Made by a program: the position numbers and the translations under genes. The notes beneath the pieces were generated by a model. It did no database searches, had not been told where the DNA came from, and was given only the letters and a program-made list of their open reading frames with translations. Shown piece after piece: positions 10,421 to 20,452 of a stretch of 64,000 bases of DNA. The stretch's first letter is position 1. Every line of letters starts with the position of its first letter. Origin of the DNA: Mesostigma viride (taxonomy: Eukaryota; Streptophyta; Mesostigmatophyceae; Mesostigmatales; Mesostigmataceae); assembly GCA_009746045.1 (NCBI GenBank), contig RPFO01000015.1, forward strand, positions 1,700,529 through 1,764,528, written 5' to 3'.

Positions 10421-12085
10421 TTAGGGCAACCTTGAGGAGTGGGGTCTGTGCATCCTGGGCGACAATTTCCAAGGGTCGTTGCAGCTAGCGCAATTGCAAA
10501 TGCCATGGCCTGGCCGAACACCGTCAACTGACCGACGTGATGCCTTGGCAGCATTTTGCAGTCGACTTGACCGTTGGTGCTTGACCGCACTTTGGCTGAC
10601 AGGTCGCTGTCCACGACGTGGTCGGCTCGCTCGAGGCCTCGCGCCAGCACCGGACTTGGCAGTCCAGGACTTAGAAAAATTTGGCAGCTTGGTCGATTTC
10701 GCCCTCGCGTCACGAATTTGTTCCCCCTCAGTTAGGCTGGCAGCGTTCGAGCGCCGCGCCTTTGGTCTGGTCGCCGGACTTTGGTTACTAGCACCAGTAT
10801 CACCTGGTATGCTGGCGGCGACAACGCGCTCCGCCTGCACTGGGCTGTTCTGGACCGCAGTTTCTGGAAGTACTTCAGCGTCTGACACGGACTTCTCCAT
10901 TGCGCTGGAAACTTCTCGAATTGGCGTGAACTTCCACTGGGCCGGCGCAGAGTATATAAAGCCACGCAGTGTGCGAGTAATGCCCAGTAGGCCGCCCCCG
11001 ATCCCGCATACACGGGCAAGCATGGCCAGTATGACCGTTAGGCCCACGGCCAGCCACTCCGCCGCGTGTCCCGAGGCACGTGAGATGCTGCGCTCGCTGC
11101 TCGCCATTTTCTGCCCTTGACAGGCAGCGTCGTTCTTGAAGCTCGTCGCCGACGATTTCAGCTCTGGGATGGCGTCCATCGCTGCGTCCGCACCGTGCGC
11201 GGGCAAAAAGTAGGTGTTGTTCCTCGTCCCGATGCTGCAGTGCCTGCTGTCCAGCACAGCAACCCGCTGGGCGAGGTCGACCTTGTGGCCATCCTTGACG
11301 AGCTGGCCGACTGATAGAAGTCGGGTGCTCAGCCTGGGAACGAGCAGCGCGTTTTGGAGGTGCACGTCCGCGTCCTGACCCGGCAGCTTCAGTTTGACAG
11401 TCCCGATGGCTGTCGCCTTCAGTTGGCCGCCTGAGCCGGCGATTTCCCTGTCATGAGGGTGCAGGCACACGAAGTCCGACGGGCATGGCGTCATGTGACA
11501 GCTCGCTGCGGAATCCAGCACCCAGCTGGTCGGTGCTTTCTTTTCATACTGCGTGAGTGCAGCAGCATCCGACGGCGATGGCGACTCGGCGATGGTGGCG
11601 AAGACGAAGCCGGACCGCTCCGCAGCCTCCTCGGTGATACGCGCCTCGCTGGCACCTGGTGAGTGCTCCTTTCTCGCTTGGTTCCGTCGCGTTGCCTTGT
11701 TCTTGCGTTCTTGCTTCAGCTCCGGATGCTTCTCCCAGCACTGGGTGTCCACGTGCCCGGCCTTCTTGCAGTAATTGCACCGCCTCTTTCCTCCACTTTT
11801 CTTCGTAGTAGTGTGGAAAACCTGGCCGTTAGGGGAGCCCTCCTTCTTTGCTTGAGCAGAACGCCTTCCGTGCAGTAGCTCCTCCGCCTCCAGCAGCGCA
11901 GTCTTGACCTCCTTTAGCGAATCCTCCTCTCCAGTTAGGACCTTGACCAGGTCACAATAGGCCGATGCTAAGGCCTTCAACACAGCCTTGATTTCTTCCC
12001 ATTTCCTCAGAGACCGCCCATCAAACGTTGTGATGGACTTGCTTGTTGCCCGGAATTGCTTGTAGCACGCTTCCTTGGTAGCCAT
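10421..12085 (-). CDS. gag-pro: E1 gag-protease polyprotein with unexplained C-terminal extension
   Basis: A continuous frame of about 554 codons. The ATG at 12085 (MATKEACYKQF) is preferred over an upstream TTG. Residues 1-110: short helical gag (FDGRSLRKWEEIKAVLKALA). About 120-135: zinc knuckle CNYCKKAGHVDTQCW. About 190-300: copia-type aspartic protease, with active site WVLDSAASCHMT (DSA where DSG is usual) and the typical block LLVPRLSTRLLSVGQL. The following roughly 230 residues do not match integrase. They contain a hydrophobic stretch (WLAVGLTVILAMLARVCGI), which could span a membrane, then an Arg/Ser-rich tail. The gag-PR order is canonical copia. The C-terminal part could be a deletion junction into the IN-RT linker or captured sequence. 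Confidence 0.8.
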   Translation of the reverse strand: MATKEACYKQFRATSKSITTFDGRSLRKWEEIKAVLKALASAYCDLVKVLTGEEDSLKEVKTALLEAEELLHGRRSAQAKKEGSPNGQVFHTTTKKSGGKRRCNYCKKAGHVDTQCWEKHPELKQERKNKATRRNQARKEHSPGASEARITEEAAERSGFVFATIAESPSPSDAAALTQYEKKAPTSWVLDSAASCHMTPCPSDFVCLHPHDREIAGSGGQLKATAIGTVKLKLPGQDADVHLQNALLVPRLSTRLLSVGQLVKDGHKVDLAQRVAVLDSRHCSIGTRNNTYFLPAHGADAAMDAIPELKSSATSFKNDAACQGQKMASSERSISRASGHAAEWLAVGLTVILAMLARVCGIGGGLLGITRTLRGFIYSAPAQWKFTPIREVSSAMEKSVSDAEVLPETAVQNSPVQAERVVAASIPGDTGASNQSPATRPKARRSNAASLTEGEQIRDARAKSTKLPNFSKSWTAKSGAGARPRASRPRRGQRPVSQSAVKHQRSSRLQNAAKASRRSVDGVRPGHGICNCASCNDPWKLSPRMHRPHSSRLP

Positions 12086-12156
12086 GGTGTCTTCAGTCGC
12101 CAATGGAACTGGATGTCTCTGGGTTCACAGTGGTCTTCTTGTTCCTCAGTAACAAA

Positions 12157-12168
12157 CCTCCGATACCA
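12157..12168 (-). promoter_or_regulatory. E1 primer-binding site (initiator tRNA-Met)
   Basis: Immediately after the 5' LTR the sense strand reads TGGTATCGGAGG, continuing GTTTGTTAC. This is the classic initiator-tRNA-Met type primer site of copia elements (TGGTATC start). Confidence 0.85.
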
Positions 12169-13002
12169 TGTTTGGATTAGGAGAGGAGACTAATGGGTTT
12201 TACACAATGCCTTGTGCTTGGCCTTGCTACCCACACACCTTGCAGGTGCTGAAAGAAAGAGAGGTTGAAGACAATTTACGTGGAAGAATAAATGGCTTTA
12301 TTAGAATATAATAGTTGGAGAAGAGCTTGAATGGAGGTTGAATGGAGGTTCAATCAATGGAGGTTAAATGGAGGTACCTGCCCTTAGGGGGCAGTTTCCT
12401 TTTATACCTTTTAGGCTAGGAAGGATGACATCAGCAATGACATCATCACAGAAGCTTGTAGAAACATCCTAGCATATTCCTAGCATATTCCCAGCATATT
12501 CTCAGTATATTCCAGGAATATTCCTGGCATATTCTTAGAACATTCCTAGAACATTCTAGACATGATCCAATGAGCTGGCATAATAGCTAGATGCCAAGTG
12601 TCTACATAATAATGTGCCACATAACATAATTAATAAAGTGACACATCTCTTCTCCTTGGAGTGACAAGTGTCATGCAATGAGTCTACCCACTTGTCATCA
12701 TGTAAGTGATAACATGTGTCATCATGAGCTTCCAACACTTGTCAGCTCATGGACCAAACACTTGTCCAATAGGCCATAGCACCACTTGTCAATCAAATAC
12801 GTGATGCCACTAGGCTGACTCAGGGTACAAGTCATCCATGTCCAAGTATAGGACTATGGCACATGAATATTGATCAGCTCATTGAGTCCAATCCATCTAG
12901 CTCATCATAGCTATCAAATTCCCAGTCCATATGGAATAAATCCAACAAGAAATAAATCAGGCTGGGATATATTGTGGCCAGGTGGATATAATATCCCTAA
13001 CA
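12169..13002 (-). repeat. E1 5' LTR
   Basis: 834-bp LTR with TG...CA ends, followed by TSD GTGCC at 13003-13007. Differs from the left LTR mainly by a 4-bp duplication (TCAATCAATGG versus TCAATGG). Contains TATA and AATAAA signals on the minus strand. Confidence 0.93.
12297..12408 (-). promoter_or_regulatory. E1 LTR TATA box and polyadenylation signal
   Basis: Minus-strand GGTATAAAAGG (12398-12408) is a good TATA box, and minus-strand AATAAA (12297-12302) lies about 100 nt downstream, before the LTR end at 12169. The order TATA then AATAAA gives a conventional U3-R-U5 layout with a short R. Confidence 0.65.
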
Positions 13003-13295
13003 GTGCCGTCGGCGCGCAAATTAAGTTGTGCGAGAGTGTAGCTTAGACAGATAACTGGCTGGACCACATTGCGATGTTGGAAGCCATAGCGTGATCCCTA
13101 ATCGGGAACAGTGTCAAGGAGGACGACATTTTTCATGTTTTGAAGATTGCCGAATCGTGCATTTTACAGTTGAAGTCGGATGTTGGGAGTGTCATACCTT
13201 GTCGTGCTTTTTTATGGGCGACGCTCGTTGATTGATTTGGCGAGTCCAGAAGTACAAGTTTGAGGGTTGTGATGAACGGGAAACGTTGTATACTA

Positions 13296-13345
13296 ATTAA
13301 TTAATTAATTAGACTCGTGCTCCCGGTGGGGAGTCACGGAGCATT
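13296..13345 (-). mobile_element. Candidate LINE 3' end: stem-loop plus (TTAA)n tail
   Basis: On the minus strand a hairpin with stem GTGCTCC / GGGAGCAC is followed by ACGAGTC and then (TAAT)n. The same hairpin and an AT-rich TTAA/TTTA tail recur at 51609-51660. A structured 3' end followed by a short tandem A/T repeat is typical of some non-LTR retrotransposons. No coding part is attached. Confidence 0.45.
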
Positions 13346-13354
13346 ATTAACCCC

Positions 13355-13404
13355 GATGGATGGATGGATGGATGGATGGATGGATGGATGGATGGATGGA
13401 TGGA
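13355..13404. repeat. (GATG)n microsatellite
   Basis: About twelve perfect tandem copies of the tetranucleotide GATG between the candidate LINE tail and the LINE coding fragment. Confidence 0.97.
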
Positions 13405-13477
13405 AACGGTGAATATGGAAAACCGTGATACTTGCTGCCATGTGGTTTTCTCCTTAATGTATCAAATATATAAGACA

Positions 13478-13806
13478 GCCGGCACTTGCTCATTGACGTT
13501 TCTGTGGCTCGCCCCTTGGCTCTTAGCCATGTGCGCATGGTTCAGTTGGTGCATCCCAGGCGGCGGCCGGGCTACACGGCGGATCGGGTTGAGCGGGCCA
13601 AGCCCACGGCCTATGGCGACGTCGGGCACCACCGTGTGGTGCCCTTCGTCTTGGAGTTCGGGGCCTTGGGGACCCTTACCGCTGGCTTCTTTAAGGAGTA
13701 AGTAAGTACCTGCGGAAGTTCTTTTAAGGAGTGTTGCCCGCGGCTCCGGGAGGACTGCGTGGACCTGGAGGGCTAGCGGGCCCCTGGGTCGGCGCGGACC
13801 TGGACG
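13478..13806 (+). pseudogene. LINE C-terminal (endonuclease-like region) fragment
   Basis: The plus strand encodes [21 protein letters not shown]-type sequence in shifting frames, closely related to the C-terminal region of the LINE copies at 26281-28620 ([32 protein letters not shown] region). A 33-bp insertion near 13698-13730 duplicates TTCTTTTAAGGAGT-like sequence, and there are frameshifts and small deletions. It is a decayed fragment of the same LINE family in the opposite orientation. Confidence 0.75.
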
Positions 13807-14684
13807 CCGTACTGTTTAGGCTTGTTGTTGTTGTTGTTGTGTCTCACGCCGCACATGGGCAGCAGAGAATCTGTAGTGGCCGAGGGCCGGATATATTTAG
13901 TATCGGTGGTACTATCAAGGAGACAACCAGCAGTACTATGTTTAGGCTTAGGCCCGGTCTAGTACACGGAAAGTTGGGAAGCCGATAACCCAAAGAATAA
14001 AGCTTGGTCAACGCGAGTCCGCGCATGGAATCCAGTAGAATCTGGCAGCGAGGAACGGATAACGCTCGGGTTGTCTTTTTCATTTGTCTCGATATACACC
14101 GATTTTCGTGAGTTTTCGTGTAGTTGGCTAGTTGCCCCCGTGTACAGGATTTCAGAAATCGGACGTATCCAACGCAGGTCAACCTTCCTTTTCGGGTTTG
14201 GTGTGCGTCGAAAAGACGATTCCAGGTATCAAGAATCTCTGCTTACCGTATTTGACGGACGACTTCCCGATTCCTACGCCGACCCTTGAATCTTCATGTC
14301 GGCTCGCACAAACTTTCACTTTTGCCCCCCCCAACTTTCCGTGCCTTGAGTACGTAGTAAGATTATATGCCAGCCCGGGTCTATCTGCGAGGAGAGGTTG
14401 AAGGTCGAACCGCACCATGTGCAAAGACAACAAGGGTAAATTATAAGAAGGGTAATCTAAAATTTCTGCGAGTGGATTGTGTCCTCACTTGATTTCCAAA
14501 CTTTGGCAATCCCTCTTCTTCTAATAACTCGACTTTAGTCACTCGTTGATGGGTTGATCGGTATGCGCGCAGGTAAGGAGGATGTGGAGCGGATCCTACA
14601 CTTGGCAAATGTGGCGGTGGACTTCGGACCAACGGCTCAACATGCTGACACTTCCGGAGGGAAGGCTAAGGGGGCGGAAGAGAG
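13807..14684. other. No recognisable feature
   Basis: About 0.9 kb between the LINE fragment and E3, starting with a (GTT)n-like tract (13822-13838). Only short frames occur. It ends next to GCTAA (14685-14689), the left TSD of E3. Confidence 0.5.
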
Positions 14685-14689
14685 GCTAA

Positions 14690-15310
14690 AGTTGTGAGGG
14701 AGAGAATGCCACGAATTCCGCCATGGTTCTTGCAGGAAGTTGCCTTTATTAATAACAAGGAAACACAGACGTAAGTCACGTCACTTCCAAGACTGCACGC
14801 AGCACAGGCGACAGGGTCGCAGTGCCAAGAGAACGTGCACGCAAGAACTAGCGTCCCGGTGTGACCAAGTCACTCATATAGGTTGTTAGGGACGCGTCCA
14901 AGTATTTAGCTGCACTGTCACAGCTGAACTGTCAATCAATTGATTACACAGACTCTGGCACGCCTTTGGCGCGCAGATCTATCAATTGTCCATACGGCTA
15001 GTCCTGTGGACCTATCCGTACACTAGTCAGCATCAATTGTCTCATAGGTCCTGGCGCGCTACAGCACGCCTACCTATCAATTGACTATCAAGTCCTGTAC
15101 AAGTCCTGTCAACGTCCTGCGGACTATCAAAGTGACACTTGTACATCCTGTGTCCGTACGCGCCCACAGTGGCGCGCCGGGTACTGTCGGCACAGCCTAG
15201 GAAACGTCATAACTTTTACGTCCCGTAACCAAATGAGGCGTTCAAGGTGCCGTACGTTGGAAAGAGCGTAACAATCTCTATCCATCTAACGTAAATCCTT
15301 TACGTTAACT
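14690..15310 (-). repeat. E3 3' LTR
   Basis: 621 bp, starting AGTTGTGAGGG and ending CGTTAACT on the plus strand. It contains four copies of TCAATTG (about 14935-15080) and several GTCCTG motifs, possibly regulatory. AATAAA occurs on the minus strand near 14745. The sense-strand sequence preceding it (AAAGAAAAGAAGGGATTGG, complement of 15311-15329) fits a polypurine tract. Confidence 0.93.
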
Positions 15311-16260
15311 CCAATCCCTTCTTTTCTTTAGGGATCACATCCCCTGCCAGGGACCCTTGAAGTAGCTTGAAATGTCCTTCACTCCAGCTTGAAGCTTGAA
15401 CAGATGTCTTTAATGGCCATTGCCATTCCCCCAGCCCTTTCTTTTAAGGAACTGGAAAAGAAACAGATCTGCAACAGGGAAAACCATTCCATGAGAAATG
15501 GATAAAAACATATGGAAGTGGCATTACAGAGTACCACCAGATATTAGAAGCACACAAAATTAAATACATACAGGTTAATTCTATGAGGTCTTCTCCAGAA
15601 ATTAATCCCATCACCTCGGTAGAGCCTCCAGTACAATGACCTTCTGGCGGTGAGTTACATTAATTCCAGATACTAATCCCATAAAACCCAGTACATATTC
15701 AATATAAGTACAATAAATCCATGACAATTAAAATACCACTTGACAAAGTAAGGCGTATTACAATAGTTTGCCTGTCATTCTCTCAACAGGGGTCTATTGG
15801 CGCCCGTCTTACGGCGCCCGTCTACTTGCCAGATGGTAAACTGCCACAGCAAACAAATGACAAAATGAAACACATAGGCAACAATTAAATCCTGCCCTGG
15901 GGAACTAGGGAAGTCTGAACAGGCAAACACCTGAACAGGCCAGCTTGTAGAAACATAATACCAGGGAATCGAACCCCGCCCTATAAACCCCAGAATAAAG
16001 GTTCCCAGACCATTGTGAGAGGTATGTACAAATATACATTTCTTTTAAAATAGAATACATGGTCTGTAATGGACCTGTCAACCTTGTGTAGTCAACAGCA
16101 TGAACCCCAGCCAAAACCTGGCTGTATCCTGAACAAAATCAGAGTGAGTGTACCATGGTCCATGAGCCTTAGTACAGACTAAAATACAGGTATTATGCCA
16201 GTCACAATGCTGACACTACCACACAATCTGCTCTCCAATGCCCTATAACCAGGCACCAGC
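15311..16260 (-). other. E3 3' untranslated region
   Basis: About 950 bp between the pol stop and the 3' LTR with no coding capacity. At 15964-15977 the sense strand has GGGGTTCGATTCCC, a tRNA T-arm-like hairpin also found in the E5 3' UTR (43972-43986). Both UTRs also share GGCGCCCG motifs. Confidence 0.65.
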
Positions 16261-16802
16261 TTAGACAGCTTGCTGAGATGGGTCCATCAGAGACTGAAGA
16301 ACCTTGTATTGCACTGCTGCCTTCTGCACAAGCTTGGTCAAAGCATCAGCAGGATTGTCAACCCCAGGGATATGCTCAATATTGGCCAAGGAGGACAATT
16401 CCTTAAGAAGGAGATAATCCAAGTCCCTACTTCTGGCCATCTGCCTGTGCACAAACTGCACCATCCCCATGGAGTCTGTCTTTAGAAGAGTGGTAACCTG
16501 AAGTGGCCAAGGAGTGTTAGAAGTCATCTGATGAAGCAACTCCTTCAGATAAAGGCTTGTGTGAATGCCTTCACAAATAGCCCTGCATTCTGCCACATCA
16601 CTGCTGACAGCCACCCGTTTGTGCAGGCGACTAAACCAGCTCACCAAACTCCCCAGGCCTTCCTGTCTGAGCACAAAGAGCCCTGCAGCCCTGCCCCTGA
16701 CCTTGGAGACCTGCCTGCTGTCCATTGAGCTATCCACATACAGCTCCATGCAAATGGGTTGTGATAAATCCACTGCAGACAACAGAATGCCAGATGAAGC
16801 CC
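16261..16802 (-). pseudogene. pol: E3 pol, RNase H portion downstream of the insertion
   Basis: This is the 3' part of E3 pol, encoding a copia-like RNase H: YVDSSMDSRQ (first Asp), WFSRLHKRVAVSSDVAECRA (Glu region), LLKTDSMGMVQFVHRQMARS (third Asp), and ADALTK near the end. It aligns with the intact E5 protein. It is separated from the RT-coding part by the 3.6-kb insertion. The reading frame at the junction is also one base out when the insertion is removed, though this depends on how the TSD is counted. Confidence 0.85.
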
Positions 16803-18161
16803 CATTGCATTACCGAAAGCCAAGCCTTGACCCCCAAGACGTCCGGCTTTCAAGTTGGAGTGTACCCCCGCGGCATCTAGCAATGCCGACTAGTTTCAAG
16901 TGCGCACCAGTCAAAGTAGTTACCCTTCGCACAAACTCCAGCCACACATTTTCGTAACCGCCCTTTTGGCACCGCAGGAACTATTCTGTCTGATTCGGCC
17001 AGATTTCATCCAAGGAATCGGAAAGGAAAAACGGTGGAATCAGAAAAGGAAAACGGTGGAATCATTTTCAGCCTGACCTAGTACAACACTATCGTCCGTT
17101 CAAGTCCGGCCTCACGGCCCATGCGACGCCATGTCGACCCGCCCATGCTTAGCCTTTTTTGCGCTAGACTAAAGAAAAATGGTCCCGTTCTTGCCTAAGC
17201 AAAAAAATGCACCTCAGCACCTGCTAGCCATGGTATATTTGCTAGCGATGGCAGTCTGGGAAACTTACAAACCAAACGGCAAATCAATCCAATCTCACGT
17301 TCAAAATGCCGCTTCCGTAGACATGTGTCGACTACTTTGTTTATGCGTGTGATTCAAACAAGCCAATTGTGAATTCCAGATTAGGAGTTAAGGTTTATGG
17401 CTGGCAGGACTGATATATTGCATGACGACACACCCTTTTTTGGCTTGAGACAGAAAGCTGTATATAAATTTCTTACATGAGATGTTTGTCATGTTCATTT
17501 TGATTTTAACGCACAGCCCCCCATTCAGCATGTCGAATGGCATGCGCATGTGCTGGCCGGCAGCCACTGCCATGTCGCCGGATCAGACTGGCGTACAAAC
17601 CACACAATCTTCTTGTTCACGCATGCTAACCACAACCATCGGTAAGCCGACGTTGTGCAGGAATTTTTTTTCATATGCCTTGGTTTAATAGTGGACGCTG
17701 CATCCCTGATTCGGCCGTGAAGCTTGTTGTCAGCTAGACGTTAGCAGCTGAGTGCCGGGCCGCCCTATGTGGAATAACTTTCACATTGTCCATCGGCATT
17801 AACAGTTGAAAATTCCCTCCGATCGACCATGCCATAACAGGAAAATGCCATCATCTGTTGCAGTCCAGGCTTATATTTGCCACGATGTGGTGTGTGCCAG
17901 TTGTGCCACCTGTAATTTACATTACTAGGCTTGGTGTTCCTAGGGATTCCATTCATGGTGTTCCACTTAGTAGCCATACCAGCATGCCTTGCAGTTTTCA
18001 CAATAGATTGCCTGCAGGCCATATCAAACCCAACTCCCAAGTTGTCCAGTAATGCATGTGGTACCAATGAACCTTACCTTGTACAGTAAAATAAGTTATG
18101 ATATTGGTTGATGTTGTGCGCCCGTGCTTTCAATTTGTTTCATAATCCATGTGCCGTTCAG

Positions 18162-18298
18162 GCATGCACGTGTGAAACATCCAGGTATGCCTGTCATCTT
18201 CCCCCCCCGTATGATTCAATATCTCAGAGCCCAGATTGTTGTGGCACTGCGATAATGCATTATATAGCGTTGAAGAAAATGTGGGGCAGGTATTTGTG
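18162..18298. repeat. Direct repeat flanking the microsatellite, left copy
   Basis: Shares GCATGCACGTGT, AAACA-CCAGGTA, TTGTCATC-like, GATTGTTGTGGCACTG and GAAGAAAA blocks in the same order with 19143-19280, at roughly 75-80% identity by eye. The two copies bracket the microsatellite, suggesting duplication of the unit followed by microsatellite growth between them. Confidence 0.7.
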
Positions 18299-18463
18299 CA
18301 ATTAACGCGCCATACGAACATTCCGGACGGTACATTCCGGTGATGTCGGGCAGTTGGGGGGTTCGCTTGGTCCCTTGGTTGCTTCCTCGCTTGGCTGCCA
18401 CTGCGGGGGTGTAAGGACAGGTGCTCAAATGGAGAGACACTAGACGTGCATGCATGTTTGATG

Positions 18464-18928
18464 GATGGGTGGGTGGGTGGGTGGGTGGGTGGGTGGGTGG
18501 GTGGGTGGGTGGGTGGGTGGGTGGGTGGGTGCAGGTGGGTGGGTGGGTGCAGGTGGGTGGGTGGGTGCAGGTGGGTGGGTGGGTGCAGGTGGGTGGGTGG
18601 GTGGGTGGGTGGGTGGGTGGGCGGGCGGGCGGGCGGGCGGGCGGGTGGGTGGGTGGGTGGGTGGGTGGGTGGGTGCAGGTGGGTGGGTGGGTGCAGGTGG
18701 GTGGGTGGGTGCAGGTGGGTGGGTGGGTGGGTGGGTGGGTGGGTGGGTGGGTGGGTGGGTGGGTGGGTGGGTGGGTGGGTGGGCGGGCGGGCGGGCGGGC
18801 GGGTGGGTGGGTGGGTGGGTGGGTGGGTGGGTGGGTGGTGGGTGGGTGGGTGGGTGGGTGGGTGGGTGGGTGGGTGGGTGGGTGGGTGGGTGGGTGGGTG
18901 GGTGGGTGGGTGGGTGGGTGGGTGGGTG

Positions 18929-19014
<86 letters not shown>

Positions 19015-19016
19015 GA
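18464..19016. repeat. Large (GGGT)n/(GGGC)n microsatellite followed by (GA)n
   Basis: 18464-18930 is almost pure GGGT tetranucleotide with blocks of GGGC (about 18620-18645 and 18781-18802) and a higher-order GGGTGCAGGTGGGTG interruption repeated seven times. 18931-19016 is (GA)n. Every reading frame on both strands is open (Gly/Trp/Val or Pro/Thr/His), which is a repeat artefact. The G-rich strand has very high G-quadruplex potential. Confidence 0.97.
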
Positions 19017-19142
19017 CATGTGTGTGTGTCTGGCTGTCTGGGTGGGTGGGTGTGCGTGCTTGGGTGCGTGGGACAGTGTGGATGTGGGTGTGCTTGCTTG
19101 CGTGGGTGCGTGAGGGAGGGAGTGGCTGGGTGAGCGAGTCAA

Positions 19143-19280
19143 GCATGCACGTGTCAAACAGCCAGGTAGAATTGTCATCCTTTCCCCCCATCATGACAAA
19201 TCATTGGCATGGATTGTTGTGGCACTGCCATCATGCACTACAGCGCTGAAGAAAACGACGATGGGCAAATATATGTGAAA
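19143..19280. repeat. Direct repeat flanking the microsatellite, right copy
   Basis: Partner of 18162-18298, same orientation, with about 20-25% divergence by eye. Confidence 0.7.
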
Positions 19281-20452
19281 GTGACACAACATAGCCCATG
19301 GCGGTGGCTGCTATCAACAAGCAGCTCTTGCCTCCATGCACAGTCAAACACCTGCATCTTCTTCAATGCAGATTATTGACATCTCTTTTGTATATTATGT
19401 ACAGATTATTTGCATTTGTAATATTATTTGTATACCACTGCAGTTTGCAACATGTAACCAGTGTTGCTAGTAATCTGGTAATGTGAGCCGTGTTGATATC
19501 AAAGTGCTGCGATGCAAGTCATACATCAGAACTAAAGCGGCAACACTGGCTACGGACACAAAGAGTCATACACACGCGCGCACACACACACACACACACC
19601 GTGCTTCGTGCATCGCGACCCAGGGCCTGACAAGCTGCGGCCGAGACCAATGCCGAACACACCCATGCTCAGAGCACATTGCGGATGCCAGGCACACCGC
19701 GTTTGCCATGGAACACATGGGTAGACGCTTCGTAAACGTGACAACGAATGACCCGCTGAGATCCCCACACTTGCGCACGGGAAAGGCGGCACACTTACGT
19801 TTCATAGATTAGCCGGGGCGAGATAGTAGCTCGTTTGCCTAGCCGTCATTAAGCCTATAGGCGTTCCAAGAAACGCATGAAATTTCTCTACCACTACCGG
19901 TGGCGCACTATCGGTCTATGATCGCAGAAACTTCTCTTGAAGGGGCCTTACACTGTCGTGCATGTAACCACGGAGCTTGAATGGTGGCATGACAACGAAA
20001 GAAAGTTTTCCTTAAGCCCGACCTCCCCTCCCGCATTCCACTGGTGATATTACAGCTGTTATAACTCCTGGAGCTAAAAACATGCGGAAAACATGCTGGG
20101 CGAGTCCTGTCAAAATTAAAAACCAACAGACTTGATTGACAGCGCCGTTTAAACGACAGCAAGAGCTTCCATGCCATCGAACACTGCCCGAGGTTGGTCT
20201 AATTTAAAGACTAAGCCTGCCGTCTCAGAAAAAAATGTTCTATGCTCGGAGTCCACGGAATCAGGAAGTCGGCCCGCAGGTGCCGTACAGATCCGGTAGT
20301 GACTCGTGAAGTGAAAGATTTGGGCAGATTTGGGCAGATCGGGTTTGGTCGATCCGGTCCTGGATCAGTCCGTACGCTGAAATTTGCGCGCCGTCCGTTG
20401 TACTTGAATTTTCAAGGGAAACGAATGTTGCCTCTTTCGGTAATGCAATGTG

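Larger units (their letters stand above)
2185..13002 (-). mobile_element. E1: copia-like LTR retrotransposon, internally deleted, with E2 nested inside
   Basis: Two long direct repeats (2185-3014 and 12169-13002) start TGTTTGG and end CCCTAACA, and are flanked by the 5-bp TSD GTGCC (2180-2184 and 13003-13007). The element reads on the minus strand: 5' LTR at the right, primer-binding site at 12157-12168, a gag-protease frame, then the 3' LTR at the left. Integrase, RT and RNase H are absent. Removing nested E2 and its TSD leaves about 4.56 kb, so E1 is a non-autonomous deletion derivative. The LTRs are nearly identical; the clearest difference is a 4-bp CAAT duplication near 12353 in the right copy. 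This indicates recent insertion. Confidence 0.93.
16803..20452. mobile_element. 3.6-kb inverted-repeat insertion in E3 pol, no transposase
   Basis: The ends are CATTGCATTACCGAAAG (16803-16819) and its exact reverse complement (20436-20452). Homologous pol sequence continues on either side when compared with E5, so this is an insertion into E3. If the terminal inverted repeat is TTACCGAAAG, the flanks give a 4-bp TSD TGCA; other parses are possible. The interior has no ORF with transposase features. It holds a large GGGT/GA microsatellite flanked by about 140-bp direct repeats. Best described as a non-autonomous DNA transposon of unknown superfamily. Confidence 0.7.

Noticed and set aside
10421-11160. 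Envelope-like protein in E1
   Set aside because: Only one hydrophobic segment, no signal peptide or glycoprotein pattern, and it is fused in frame to the protease.
18130-19249. ORFs of 220-354 codons across the GGGT/GA array
   Set aside because: All frames are open because the repeat lacks stop codons; no independent coding evidence.
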